The notes under the pieces are model-generated. The model saw only the letters and a list, made by a program, of their open reading frames with translations. It was not told the DNA's origin and made no database searches. From positions 289,952-353,951 of the forward strand of contig JABARS010000006.1 of NCBI GenBank assembly GCA_019187085.1: a stretch of 64,000 bases of DNA. The letters run 5' to 3'. Of this stretch, positions 26,624 to 36,067 are shown one piece after another (positions within the stretch are counted from its first letter, which is position 1; each line of letters begins with the position of its first letter). Both the position numbers and the translations under genes were made by a program. This DNA is from Pseudorhodoplanes sp. GTDB lineage: Bacteria; Pseudomonadota; Alphaproteobacteria; Rhizobiales; Xanthobacteraceae.

Positions 26624-27802
26624 ATGACCAGCAATGTCTTTGCCTCGCTGCTTCAAGGCGTGCGGATCCTGGACTGCACGCGCAACATTGCCGGGCCGGT
26701 ATCGACCATGCTGGCGGCGGAAATGGGCGCCACGGTGATCAAGATCGAACCGCCGGGCGGCGACGAGATGCGTCAATGGCCGCCCTTCATCGACGGCGAG
26801 AGCGCCTACTTCATCAGTTGCAACCGCGGCAAGCGCAGCATCGTGCTCGACTTCAAGACCGACGAAGGCCGCGCTCTGTTCGGTCGCCTGCTCGCAACGG
26901 CGGACATCCTGATCGAGAACTACCGGCCGGGAACGCTCGAAAAGCTCGGCCTCGGCTGGCAGGCGCAGCGCGCGGCGCATCCGCGGCTGATCTGGATTTC
27001 GGTGAGCGGCTACGGCCGCAGCGGACCGCGCGCCGAGGCGCCGGCCTACGATTCGATGATCCAGGCGTTTTCCGGAATCATGGGCCTGACGGGCGAAGGC
27101 GGCCGCCCGCCGGTGCGCTGCGCCGGCTCCCCCATCGACATCGCGACCTCCTATCTGGCGTGGGGCGCGATCATGACCGGATTGTACGTACTGCGGACGA
27201 CGGGAAAGGGAACGCTGCTCGAAGTGTCGCTGATGGAATCGGCGCTCGGCTTCATGCACGCCTATCTGCAGAGCGCGCTTGCCGGACACGCGATCCCCGG
27301 CCGGCTCGGCTCGGAAACGATGGGGATCTATCCGGTCGGCGCATTCACGGCAAAAGGCGACGACTACCTGTTCGTGCAGGTCAGCAACGAACGCCAGTGG
27401 AAACGCCTGTGCCAGTTGCTGGGAGCGCCCGCACTCGCCGACGACGCCCGCTTCTCGGACAATCCGTCGCGCGTGCGCAATCGCGATGCGCTGCGACCGC
27501 TCCTCCAAGCCCGGTTGAGCGAACGCCCGGCGAGCGAATGGGAGCAGGCCCTGATGCAGGCCGGCGTGCCGGCGAGCCATGTCCGCTCGATCGCCGACGT
27601 GGCGGCCGACCCGCAAGTCATCGCCCGCAACATGGTCAAACCGACGGCGCTGCCGAGCGGCAGGACGGTTCCGACCTGGGGCGTGCCGGTCAAGATGGAC
27701 GAGCAGATCGAAGGGCCCTTGCTGGGCGTTCCGTCGCTCGATCAGCACCGCGGCGAAGTGCTTGCGGAACTGGCGGAACTGGAAGCGCAGAGAACGGACT
27801 GA
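26624..27802 (+). CDS. CaiB/BaiF (family III) CoA-transferase, locus A
   Basis: This 392-residue family III CoA-transferase moves CoA from an acyl-CoA donor to a carboxylic acid. The nucleophile aspartate is Asp172 (SPIDIATSY). N-terminal landmarks are VRILDCTRNIAGPVSTMLAAEMGATVIKIEPP (family opening), RGKRSIVLD and IENYRPGTLEKLGL. It probably activates the imported acid of locus A. One base separates its stop from the dehydrogenase start. Confidence 0.9.
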   Translation: MTSNVFASLLQGVRILDCTRNIAGPVSTMLAAEMGATVIKIEPPGGDEMRQWPPFIDGESAYFISCNRGKRSIVLDFKTDEGRALFGRLLATADILIENYRPGTLEKLGLGWQAQRAAHPRLIWISVSGYGRSGPRAEAPAYDSMIQAFSGIMGLTGEGGRPPVRCAGSPIDIATSYLAWGAIMTGLYVLRTTGKGTLLEVSLMESALGFMHAYLQSALAGHAIPGRLGSETMGIYPVGAFTAKGDDYLFVQVSNERQWKRLCQLLGAPALADDARFSDNPSRVRNRDALRPLLQARLSERPASEWEQALMQAGVPASHVRSIADVAADPQVIARNMVKPTALPSGRTVPTWGVPVKMDEQIEGPLLGVPSLDQHRGEVLAELAELEAQRTD

Positions 27803-27803
27803 G

Positions 27804-28946
27804 ATGGATTTTGAACTGACGGGCGAACAGCGCACGCTGATGCAAACGGTGAAGAGCTTCGTCGATCACCGTGTCGAACCGCGCATGCGCGAGATCGAGA
27901 TCGAGAACCGCATTCCCGACGAGATTTTCGCCGAGGCGGCGGCGCTCGGCCTGTATGGGATAAGCATACCCGAGGAATACGGCGGCAGCGGCCTGAGCCG
28001 CCTGGAGCGCACGCTGGTCCACCAGATGCTCGGCCGCAGCGGCTTCGGCTTTGCCGGCGCACTCGCCTCGCACACCGGCATTGGATCCGACGCGCTCGTC
28101 TCGATCGGCAGCCCCGAGCAGAAGCAACGCTATCTGCCGCGGATGGCGAGCGGCGCGTTGCGCGCAGCGTTCGCGCTCACCGAATCGGAGGCGGGGTCCG
28201 ACGCCGGCGGCATCCGCACCGTCGCACGCAAGAAGGGCGATCGCTACGTCATCAACGGCGTCAAGCGCTTCATCAGCGGCGGCGCGCGCGCGGGACTGAT
28301 CACCGTCGTCGCGCGCACCAATGCCGACCAGAGCGCCAGACAGTTCAGCGTCTTCCTGGTCGAGCCGTCGTTTCCCGGATTCCGCGTCGGCGAGGTCTAC
28401 GAAACCATGGGAAGCCGCGGGCATCCCATCGTCGAGCTGGTGTTCGAGGATTGCGAGGTTCCGGAAGAGAACCGTCTGGGGCCGGAAGGCGACGGCTGGC
28501 TCGCGGCGATGAAGACGCTCAACGAAGGGCGTCCGCTGGTGGCGGCCCGCTGCGTCGGCGCGTGCGAACGGCTTATCGAGATATCGACCGAGTACGCCAG
28601 GTCGCGCCGGCAATTCCAGCGCGCGCTCGGCGACTTCCAGGCTATCCAGTTCATGCTCGCCGACATGGCGATGCGCACCGAAGCGGCGCGCTGGCTGACC
28701 TATCATGCCGCGGTCGAGGCCGATTCCGGCCAGTTGCGCCCGCAGACGGTTTCGATCGCCAAGCTCTTCGCCTCCGAGGCGCTCGCCTTCGTCGCCGACG
28801 CCGCGCTGCAGATCCAGGGCGGCACCGGCTACATCGCGGACAATCCAGTCGGCCGCTTCTATCGCGATGCCCGCGTCACCCGCATCTATGAAGGCACGTC
28901 GGAAATCCAGCGCATGATTATCGGCCGCGCGCTGCTGCGCGCATGA
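27804..28946 (+). CDS. Acyl-CoA dehydrogenase, locus A
   Basis: This 380-residue FAD enzyme introduces a 2,3-double bond in an acyl-CoA and passes electrons to ETF. The signature FALTESEAGSDAGGIRT, the RRQFQRALGDFQAIQFMLADM helix and the catalytic glutamate Glu363 in YEGTSEIQ are present. Length is standard. The ATG lies in GAGATGGAT directly after the CoA-transferase stop. The crotonase gene follows at 38 bases. Confidence 0.92.
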   Translation: MDFELTGEQRTLMQTVKSFVDHRVEPRMREIEIENRIPDEIFAEAAALGLYGISIPEEYGGSGLSRLERTLVHQMLGRSGFGFAGALASHTGIGSDALVSIGSPEQKQRYLPRMASGALRAAFALTESEAGSDAGGIRTVARKKGDRYVINGVKRFISGGARAGLITVVARTNADQSARQFSVFLVEPSFPGFRVGEVYETMGSRGHPIVELVFEDCEVPEENRLGPEGDGWLAAMKTLNEGRPLVAARCVGACERLIEISTEYARSRRQFQRALGDFQAIQFMLADMAMRTEAARWLTYHAAVEADSGQLRPQTVSIAKLFASEALAFVADAALQIQGGTGYIADNPVGRFYRDARVTRIYEGTSEIQRMIIGRALLRA

Positions 28947-28983
28947 ATGCCTCATCGCACCGGTCAAATTGGAGAAGGTCACG

Positions 28984-29772
28984 ATGTACAAGGATATCGC
29001 CGTCGAACGCCGCGGACGCATCGTCTGCGTCACGCTCAACCGGCCGGAGCGCGCGAACGCCATCAGCGTCGCGACATCCGCTGAACTGCTGAAGGTCTTC
29101 ACCGAATACCGCGATGATCCGGAACAGTGGGTGATGATCATCGCCGGCGCCGGCGAGAAGTCGTTTTGCAGCGGCATGTATGTCACCGAAGCCGCCGAAA
29201 AGACCGCGGCCAAGGGGCGCACCGAGGGCTACACGATCTTCAAGCCGTGGACCGACATGATGCAGTCGATCCACAAGCCTTTCATCTGCGCGGTGAACGG
29301 CGCATGCGTCGGCGGCGGCTGGCACCTGGTCGCCGACAGCGACATCGTGATCGCCTCCGACAATGCCGTGTTTCTCGACACGCACGTCAATATCGGCCTC
29401 ATCAACGGCGTGGAATCGGCCGGCTTCGCATTCAAGATGCCGCTCGGCATCGTCATGCGCATGGTGGTCGAAGGCCGCTACTTCCGGGTGAACGCGCAGC
29501 AGGCGCTGCAATGGGGGCTGGTGTCGGAAGTCCTGCCGCAGGACAGGCTGATGGCCAAGGCATGGGAGATCGCCGGCCATATCGCTGACGAAGCGGCCCC
29601 CCTGGCCGTGCAGGGGTCGAAGAAGGCGATCCTCGGAGCGCTGGATCGCGGTCCGACCGAGGGGATTCCCTATACCTGGACCGTGCTGACCGACATCCAG
29701 GACACCGAGGACACCAAGGAGGGATTCCGCTCCTTTGTCGAGAAACGAAAGCCCAAATTCGTGGGACGCTGA
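28984..29772 (+). CDS. Crotonase superfamily protein lacking the usual hydratase glutamates
   Basis: This 262-residue protein has the enoyl-CoA hydratase fold: the oxyanion-hole blocks EKSFCSGMYV and VNGACVGGGWHLVADSDI are intact. The two catalytic glutamates of rat-type hydratase are not in place: the PEI segment reads HVN, and the MEM segment reads MRM. It may therefore be a hydrolase, isomerase or other crotonase rather than a simple hydratase. Translation from ATG 28984 has GGAGAAGG upstream. It is the last gene of the locus A plus-strand set. Confidence 0.85.
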   Translation: MYKDIAVERRGRIVCVTLNRPERANAISVATSAELLKVFTEYRDDPEQWVMIIAGAGEKSFCSGMYVTEAAEKTAAKGRTEGYTIFKPWTDMMQSIHKPFICAVNGACVGGGWHLVADSDIVIASDNAVFLDTHVNIGLINGVESAGFAFKMPLGIVMRMVVEGRYFRVNAQQALQWGLVSEVLPQDRLMAKAWEIAGHIADEAAPLAVQGSKKAILGALDRGPTEGIPYTWTVLTDIQDTEDTKEGFRSFVEKRKPKFVGR

Positions 29773-29849
29773 CCGGACGGCGGCGCCCGCCATCGGTCTC
29801 GAATCTGCCTTCCCTGAAGCGCGGTTGCGTTCCGCCTGCCGGCCCGCAA

Positions 29850-31169
29850 TCAATTCGATCCGATCCGGGGCAGCTCCGGCTGGCTGTCGAAACGCGCCAG
29901 TTTCTCGAACAGGGGCCTCGCCTCCCTTCCGATCATCGGCTCGGTGAGCGAGAGGAATTTCCGCTCGAGGTCCTGCCAGCTCATTGGATTTCCCGGATTG
30001 CCGAGCGCCAGCGTCGTGGTCTCGACCCGGCGCCGGCCATCCGCAAAGGTCACCTCGATCTCGCCCGCCGTCTTGTCCATGGTCGCGACCGGCTCAAGTG
30101 CCACCTTGCGGACGGTTGCTCGGACCGTCTCGTCGCCGACCGTCTGCGGGGTGAAATCGAGCTGCGTCAGGCCGCGGCCGGCGAGCGCCAGCGCAATGCA
30201 AAAGGCGAGACTGAATTTGCCCTCGAACGGGGTCTGCGGGTCCGGCTTGCCGGCGAGCTGGATGGCGAGCGGATGAACGCGAACCTTGATCTGGCTGATC
30301 GCGGCCAAGTCCACATCGCCTGAAATCCTGCGGCCGGCGTCGATGACCGGATGGGTCAACAGACAGGACGCATACGGCTTGAAGGTGTTGCGCGTGATTT
30401 CCCAGCCCTCGTTGAAATCGAAATCATGGATCCGGACCGACTTGTCCTGGACCAGCGCCCGGTCGAGGCCGCTGCCGGGCTCGATCAGGTCGAGGCCGGC
30501 CTCGAAGCCCTCGCCCGCCATCTGCGCCGCAAGCACGCCGTTGATCGCCGCCTTTCCGGCATGGAACGGCTTACCGGGCGTGCCGAAGGAACCGGTCAGG
30601 CCGGCGACCTGCGTCGCCGCCAGACCGACAGCGCGCTTCATTTTCTCGGCATCAAGCCCGTAGAGAAGACCGGCAGCAACCGCAGCGCCAATGCAGCCGC
30701 ACACGCCGGTCGAATGGATGTGCCGTTCATTGATCGCCACACCGAAACCACCGCCGCCGACGCGGCCGCCTACCTCGAAACCCGCAACGAAGGCGCGAAA
30801 AATCGCCGTCGGACTGGCTCCGGCATCGCCGCCGGCGGCGAAGCTTGCCGCGAAGATCGGCCCACTGAGATGGGCGATCGAACGCACATGGGTGTCGTCG
30901 AAGTCGAGACAATGGGCCATCATGCCATTCACGAGCGCGGCCGGCGCCGCGGCCGCCTGACCGGCGAGCAGAATTTGCGCCCTGCCTCTGCTCTGCCATT
31001 TCTCGACGGCGCGCTTGAGCGCCTGCACCGGCTGCTGGTCGGCCGCGCCGATGGCGACGCCGAACCAGTCGACGATCGCAAAGCGCGCGGCATCGACGAC
31101 ATCGTTCGGCAATTCCCGCCGCATAAGGGACTGCGAGAAACTCGTGACGGCATCGGCATTTCTGGGCAT
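29850..31169 (-). CDS. MmgE/PrpD family protein
   Basis: This 439-residue protein belongs to the 2-methylcitrate dehydratase (PrpD)/cis-aconitate decarboxylase superfamily, which dehydrates or decarboxylates branched tricarboxylates. Landmarks are AHCLDFDDTHVRSIAHLSGPIFAAS (family block), INERHIHSTGVCGCIGAAVAAG, FGTPGKPFHAGKAAINGVLAA and TFKPYASCLLTHPVIDA. The start is ATG 31169. It is the last gene of the long minus-strand operon of locus B. The presence of a TcuA-like gene in the same regulon suggests a tricarboxylate-like intermediate. Confidence 0.87.
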   Translation of the reverse strand: MPRNADAVTSFSQSLMRRELPNDVVDAARFAIVDWFGVAIGAADQQPVQALKRAVEKWQSRGRAQILLAGQAAAAPAALVNGMMAHCLDFDDTHVRSIAHLSGPIFAASFAAGGDAGASPTAIFRAFVAGFEVGGRVGGGGFGVAINERHIHSTGVCGCIGAAVAAGLLYGLDAEKMKRAVGLAATQVAGLTGSFGTPGKPFHAGKAAINGVLAAQMAGEGFEAGLDLIEPGSGLDRALVQDKSVRIHDFDFNEGWEITRNTFKPYASCLLTHPVIDAGRRISGDVDLAAISQIKVRVHPLAIQLAGKPDPQTPFEGKFSLAFCIALALAGRGLTQLDFTPQTVGDETVRATVRKVALEPVATMDKTAGEIEVTFADGRRRVETTTLALGNPGNPMSWQDLERKFLSLTEPMIGREARPLFEKLARFDSQPELPRIGSN

Positions 31170-31180
31170 GGTCGCCTTCG

Positions 31181-32368
31181 TTACCGGACGGAGTGGGACT
31201 TGAGCTTCGACATGATGCGTTCGCGGTCGGCGCCGAGCTGCGGTGCCGGCTGACGCACGCCGGTGGTCAGACCGGAACGCGCCAGCGGATTGGCAAGCAC
31301 CGGAATGCGCCCTTCGACCGGATGTTCGATCCATTCGACGAGCCCGCGCGCCTGCGCGTGCTCGCTGTTGATCGCCTCGTCGGGCGTGTAAACTGGCATG
31401 ATGGGAACGTCGTTCTCGAGCATCCAGGCGACGAGCTCATCACGCGGCCGCGAGGCGCACACTTCGGCAATCGCTTCCCGGTAGCGCGCCGCACGATCGC
31501 CATGATGCGTATGCCGGTCCCTTGCCGTCTCGTCCGCCGCGATGAGATCGGGACGGCCGATCATCTCGCAGAAATGCTTCCAGATATGCGCTTCGAGAAG
31601 CGAGACCGCGACAGCTTTGCCGTCCTTCGTCGGATAGGTCGCGTAGCGCGGATTGCGCCCCCACAATTCCATCTGCGGCGCGTCCTTGAAGCCGGCCAGG
31701 TGCGCGAGCGCTGCGTTCGACAGGACATTCGACATGCTGAACAGGGCATCGAACATCGAGATATCGAGATGCGCTCCCTCGCCGGTCACGGAGCGACGCT
31801 GAAGCGCCGCCAGGATGCCGATGACCGCATAGGTCGCCGCCGCATAGTCGGCCGCCTGAAAACCCGGATTCGAAGGAACACCCGCGCCGCCCGTCGTCAC
31901 ACCCATGCTGCCGGTCGTGCACTGGATCACGAGGTCATGGCCGGGAATCTGCGAGAACGGGCCGCTCTGGCCGAAACCCGTGATCGAACAATAGATCACC
32001 GCGGGACTGATCTTGCGTACGGCGTCGTAGTCGATGCCAAGCCGCCGGGTCACGCCGGTGCGAAACGATTCGACGACCACGTCCGCGGTTTCCAGCAGAC
32101 GCCGGACCATCGCGCGGTCATCTTCGCGCGAAAGATCGAGGTCGATACTCTCCTTGTTGAGATTGACGGTATTGAAATAGACGCTTTCCTTGCGGAAATT
32201 CGGCGCGTTGTGGCGTCCGAGATCGCCGACCGGCGGCTGCTCGACTTTGATGACCTCGGCGCCGAAATCCCCCAGCATCTGGGTGCACCACGGCCCCGGA
32301 AGCATCCGGCTGAAGTCCACGACACGCACGCCCTCAAGCGGGGAGCGCTTTTTATTCCGGCTTTCCAT
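31181..32368 (-). CDS. CaiB/BaiF (family III) CoA-transferase, locus B
   Basis: This 395-residue family III CoA-transferase has the nucleophile Asp174 in QAADYAAATYAV. Landmarks are VVDFSRMLPGPWCTQMLGDFGAEVIKVE (family opening), VESFRTGVTRRLGIDY and IYCSITGFGQSGP. The start at ATG 32368 is chosen because homology begins at MESRNKKRSPLEGVRV, although the frame stays open far upstream. It sits 35 bases after the TRAP large permease gene and 11 before MmgE/PrpD. Confidence 0.9.
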   Translation of the reverse strand: MESRNKKRSPLEGVRVVDFSRMLPGPWCTQMLGDFGAEVIKVEQPPVGDLGRHNAPNFRKESVYFNTVNLNKESIDLDLSREDDRAMVRRLLETADVVVESFRTGVTRRLGIDYDAVRKISPAVIYCSITGFGQSGPFSQIPGHDLVIQCTTGSMGVTTGGAGVPSNPGFQAADYAAATYAVIGILAALQRRSVTGEGAHLDISMFDALFSMSNVLSNAALAHLAGFKDAPQMELWGRNPRYATYPTKDGKAVAVSLLEAHIWKHFCEMIGRPDLIAADETARDRHTHHGDRAARYREAIAEVCASRPRDELVAWMLENDVPIMPVYTPDEAINSEHAQARGLVEWIEHPVEGRIPVLANPLARSGLTTGVRQPAPQLGADRERIMSKLKSHSVR

Positions 32369-32403
32369 GCAAGCAACCCTTCCGAAATCCGCCGCCCCAC
32401 CGT

Positions 32404-33705
32404 TCACAGACGCGAGGGCAGATAGGTCACGATCTGCGGGAAGATCACGATGAGAAGGATCGAAAGCGCCAGCAACACAAAGAATGGCAGCGACGCCTGC
32501 GCGATCGAGAACAGATCGCGCCTGGTCAGGGTCTGGATCACGAAAAGGTTGAAGCCGACCGGCGGCGTGATCATCGCGATCTCCACGATAATGACGAGAT
32601 AAATGCCGAACCAGACAAGGTCGAAGCCGAAGGCGCGAACGCTCGGCAGGATCACGGCCGCGGTCAGCAACACGATCGAGACGCCATCGAGGAAGCAGCC
32701 GAGGATCAGGAAGACCACCGTCAGTCCGAGCAGGAACAGATAGGGCGGCAGGTTCATGTCGGTGAGCGCCGCCGCCATCGCCCGCGGGATGCCGGCAAAG
32801 CCCATTGCCACCGACAGGAACGCCGCGGCGGTCATGATGAAAGCGACCATGCACGAGGTCATCGTGGCGCCGACGAGGCTGCCGCGGAACGAGTCCCAGC
32901 TAAGCGAGCCGAACGCGAGCGACAGCGCGAGCGAGCCGGCAACGCCCACGGCTGCGGCCTCGGTCGGCGTTGCGATCCCGGCATAGATCGAGCCAACCAC
33001 GCAGCCGATCAGGCCGATGATCGGCAGCATGCGCCGGCCGGCATAGAGCGCTTCGCGGAGACTGAAACGGGTTGCTTCCTCCTTGGGGAAGAGGTCCGGA
33101 CGCACCAGCGCGTAACCGGCAATGTAGCTCGAGAACAGCCCCATCAGCAGGATGCCCGGCAGAATTCCCGCGACGAACAATTGTGCAATCGAGACGTCGG
33201 CGGCGCCGCCATAGACGATCATGATGATCGAGGGCGGGATCATCAGGCCGAGCGTACCCGACGCCGCCAGGGAGCCGATGGCGAGATTCTGCGGATAGCC
33301 GCGCGTTTCGAACTCATTGAGCGAAATCTTGCCGATCGTGGCGCAGGTCGCGGTCGAGGAGCCGGACACCGCGGCAAAGATGCCGCAGCCGATCACGTTC
33401 ACATGCATCAGCCGGCCGGGGATCGACCGCAGCCAGGGCGCAAGCCCCTGGAACATGTCCTCGGACAGCCGCGTCCTGAACAGGATCTCGCCCATCCAGA
33501 TGAAAAGCGGCAGCGACGTCACCGTCCATTTCGCGCTTTCGCCCCAAGCGGAGGTTGCGAGGATGGGCCCGAGCGTCGACAGGTCCGAGAAGAAGCACAG
33601 CGTGATCAGGGCGATCGCCATCAACGAAAAGGCCACCCAGACGCCGGCAAACAGAAAGAGAAACAGCGCGACGACCAGCGCAAGAGAGAACAGGGTGAGG
33701 CTCAT
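32404..33705 (-). CDS. TRAP transporter large permease (DctM family), locus B
   Basis: This 433-residue polytopic permease has about 12 hydrophobic segments. Landmarks are LPLFIWMGEILFRT, GCGIFAAVSGSSTATCATIGKISLNE, ASGTLGLMIPPSIIMIVYGG and FVAGILPGILLMG. It is the channel subunit of the second TRAP transporter, probably for the acid degraded by locus B. It follows the small permease gene by 17 bases. Confidence 0.92.
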   Translation of the reverse strand: MSLTLFSLALVVALFLFLFAGVWVAFSLMAIALITLCFFSDLSTLGPILATSAWGESAKWTVTSLPLFIWMGEILFRTRLSEDMFQGLAPWLRSIPGRLMHVNVIGCGIFAAVSGSSTATCATIGKISLNEFETRGYPQNLAIGSLAASGTLGLMIPPSIIMIVYGGAADVSIAQLFVAGILPGILLMGLFSSYIAGYALVRPDLFPKEEATRFSLREALYAGRRMLPIIGLIGCVVGSIYAGIATPTEAAAVGVAGSLALSLAFGSLSWDSFRGSLVGATMTSCMVAFIMTAAAFLSVAMGFAGIPRAMAAALTDMNLPPYLFLLGLTVVFLILGCFLDGVSIVLLTAAVILPSVRAFGFDLVWFGIYLVIIVEIAMITPPVGFNLFVIQTLTRRDLFSIAQASLPFFVLLALSILLIVIFPQIVTYLPSRL

Positions 33706-33722
33706 GTTCGGTCCGCCGTTTC

Positions 33723-34229
33723 CTAGTGTCCGAGCTCGTCTTTGCTGGCATAGCCGGGCATCGTGCCGCGGATTGCGCCGATCAGCGCCTCCGCCACCGA
33801 AGTCAGCAGCGCCGCGACGCCGATCGTGAGCAGAATCTGGGGGATAACCAGCGGAATGGCGACGACGCCCGAGGACACCTCGCCCACCTCATAGGTCTCG
33901 ATCGTCATATCGACGAGATAGAAGAGAAAAAAGCCGGACAGCAGCGTTGCAATCGTGAGGCAGAGGATCTCGGCCCTGAGCCGCAGCCCGGGGCCGAGTC
34001 GATAGAGAAGCAACGAGACACGAACGTGCCCGCCGTTCCGGAACGTGTAGGCCAGCGCCATGAACGAAGACGCCGCCATGCAATAACCGGCGATTTCGGG
34101 CGCCGACGGCACGAGAATGCCGAACAGACGCCCGATCACCTGCGCGAGCACGACCACGCACATCAGAACCATGGCCGCCGCGGCGACAACGAAACATCCA
34201 AGAGAAAAGAGCTCCGAAACTCGCCGCAT
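33723..34229 (-). CDS. TRAP transporter small permease (DctQ family), locus B
   Basis: This 168-residue DctQ-type protein has four predicted helices. It shows the usual LVPSAPEIAGYCMAASSFMALAYTFRNGGHVRV core (helix 2 and the following loop). It lies between binding-protein and large-permease genes with short gaps (30 and 17 bases). Confidence 0.88.
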   Translation of the reverse strand: MRRVSELFSLGCFVVAAAAMVLMCVVVLAQVIGRLFGILVPSAPEIAGYCMAASSFMALAYTFRNGGHVRVSLLLYRLGPGLRLRAEILCLTIATLLSGFFLFYLVDMTIETYEVGEVSSGVVAIPLVIPQILLTIGVAALLTSVAEALIGAIRGTMPGYASKDELGH

Positions 34230-34259
34230 GGCCAGGCTCCAAGTGAGTGAAGGAGGCGT

Positions 34260-35237
34260 CTAGTGCTGCATCGCCTTGACGATGGCCGCACCGTCGGGAC
34301 CGGCTTTCTTTGCCCATTCCTCGACCATCGTGCTGCTGACGGCCTTGATTTCCTTCATGAAGGAATCGCTCGGCTTGGTAATCACCATGCCTTGCTCCTT
34401 GAGAATGGCCATGGCCTGGTCGCCGGCTTCCCTGCTCACCTTCCAGCCGCGCTCTTCCGCCGCCTTCGCCGCGGCGAGGACCGCCGCCTGCGTCTTCTTG
34501 TCGAGACGATCGAAGGCGCGCTTGTTCATGATCACGAAGTTCTTGTTATGCCAGGCGCGGACATCGAGGTAATGCTTGGTGTATTCCCACGCCTTGGTGT
34601 CCTTGCCCGTGATCGGCGACGTGATCATCGCCTGAATGACGCCGGTCGCGAAGGCTTGCGGCGCCTCCACCTGCTCGACGGTGGTCGGCGTCGCGCCGAG
34701 CTTCTCGGCGAGCCGCGACGTCGCCGCGTTATAGGCGCGCATCTTCATGCCCTTGAAATCGGCGACATCCTTCACCGGATTCTTGGTATAGAAGGCGGTG
34801 CCCGGCCACGCGACAGAATAGAGCAGGATCAGCCCCTGCTTCGCGAAACGCTGCTCGAGCAGCGGGCGCTGCAGCTTCCAGAGCTTCATCGAATCGTCGT
34901 AGCCGGTCGCCAGAAACGGAATGGAGTCCGCCTCGAACATCGGATCTTCGTTGCCATAGGCGGAGAGCAGCACTTCGCCGATCTGGATCTGGCCGGAGCT
35001 GACCGCGCGCTTGATCTCGGGCTGGCGATAGAGCGACATGCCGCTGTGCACGACGATTTCCAGAGCGCCGTCGGAAAGCTTCTTCACTTCGTCGGCGAAG
35101 AACTTCACGTTCTGCGTCTGGAAATTGGTGTCGTTGAACCCGGTAGCCATGTTCCATTTTTCGGCGGCTTGCGCCGCCCAGGCGCTCATCAGAACGATGC
35201 CGGCTGCGCCAGCGAGCAGTGTCTTGAGATTTCGCAT
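34260..35237 (-). CDS. TRAP transporter substrate-binding protein (DctP family), locus B
   Basis: This 325-residue periplasmic protein has a signal peptide (MRNLKTLLAGAAGIVLMSAW, cleavage near AQAAE). The DctP core follows: FADEVKKLSDGALEIVVHSG, EIKRAVSSGQIQIGEVLLSAYG, DFKGMKMRAYNAATSRLAEKLGATP (part) and EAPQAFATGVIQAMITS. The start has a strong GGGAGGAG site. It delivers the solute to the DctQM pair just downstream. Confidence 0.92.
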   Translation of the reverse strand: MRNLKTLLAGAAGIVLMSAWAAQAAEKWNMATGFNDTNFQTQNVKFFADEVKKLSDGALEIVVHSGMSLYRQPEIKRAVSSGQIQIGEVLLSAYGNEDPMFEADSIPFLATGYDDSMKLWKLQRPLLEQRFAKQGLILLYSVAWPGTAFYTKNPVKDVADFKGMKMRAYNAATSRLAEKLGATPTTVEQVEAPQAFATGVIQAMITSPITGKDTKAWEYTKHYLDVRAWHNKNFVIMNKRAFDRLDKKTQAAVLAAAKAAEERGWKVSREAGDQAMAILKEQGMVITKPSDSFMKEIKAVSSTMVEEWAKKAGPDGAAIVKAMQH

Positions 35238-35274
35238 TGCTACTCCTCCCGTACTTTTGGTTGACCTTGAACGA

Positions 35275-36057
35275 TCAGCGCCCGGTGAACCTGGCTTCAC
35301 GCTTTTCGAGGAACGCTGACACCCCTTCCCGCTTGTCGTCGGTGCCGTAGATGGCCGTGACCAGCGAGTATTCGAAGGCGATGCCTGCCCGCAGATCCAT
35401 TTGCAGACCCGTGTGCACGGCACGCTTCGCAAACGCGAGGCTAATCGGCCCGCGCTTTTCGAAAATGGCGATGAGCTTCCTGGCCTCAGCGAGCGCCTCG
35501 CCCTTGGCGACAAGCCGGTTGATCAGTCCGATGCGAAACGCCTGCTCGGCGTCGATCGGCTCGGCGAGGAACAGCATCTCGCAGGCGTTGCCCGGACCGA
35601 CGAGGCGTGGCAGGCGCTGCGTGCCGCCGAAGCCGGCGACCGTGCCGATGCGCGCGCTTGTGATCGCATAGGACGATCCCTGCCCGCCGATGCGGATATC
35701 GCAGGCGAGCGCAAGCTCCAGTCCGCCGGTGATGCAGAAGCCTTCGATCGCCGCGATGACCGGCTTCGACAGCGACTCCAGCAATTCGCACAGCCTGTTG
35801 GCGCGTCCGAAAAAGGCATCGCCGTCGGCGACCGATCTGACTTCGAGCGCCTCATTGAGATCGGCGCCGGAGGAGAAGAACCTGGCATCGCCGGTAATGA
35901 CGATGCCGCGCACGGCGGGATCGGCATCCGCCTTACGCACCGCCGCGTCGATCTCGTCGATGGTCGCCTTGCTCAGGGAGTTGCGCTTCTCGATCCGGTT
36001 GATCCGGATGATCGCGGCGGCGGCGTCACGCTCGACGAGGATGTTCTCATAACTCAT
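35275..36057 (-). CDS. Enoyl-CoA hydratase/isomerase family protein, locus B
   Basis: This 260-residue crotonase-fold enzyme has intact oxyanion-hole segments (ARFFSSGADLNEAL and IEGFCITGGLELALACDI) and the GFGGTQRLPRLVG block. The second catalytic glutamate is kept (CEMLF), but the first position, usually PE, reads AR. It probably hydrates or isomerises an enoyl-CoA in the beta-oxidation-like steps of locus B. It is 10 bases after the double CoA-transferase gene. Confidence 0.9.
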   Translation of the reverse strand: MSYENILVERDAAAAIIRINRIEKRNSLSKATIDEIDAAVRKADADPAVRGIVITGDARFFSSGADLNEALEVRSVADGDAFFGRANRLCELLESLSKPVIAAIEGFCITGGLELALACDIRIGGQGSSYAITSARIGTVAGFGGTQRLPRLVGPGNACEMLFLAEPIDAEQAFRIGLINRLVAKGEALAEARKLIAIFEKRGPISLAFAKRAVHTGLQMDLRAGIAFEYSLVTAIYGTDDKREGVSAFLEKREARFTGR

Positions 36058-36067
36058 CGAAGGCTCC

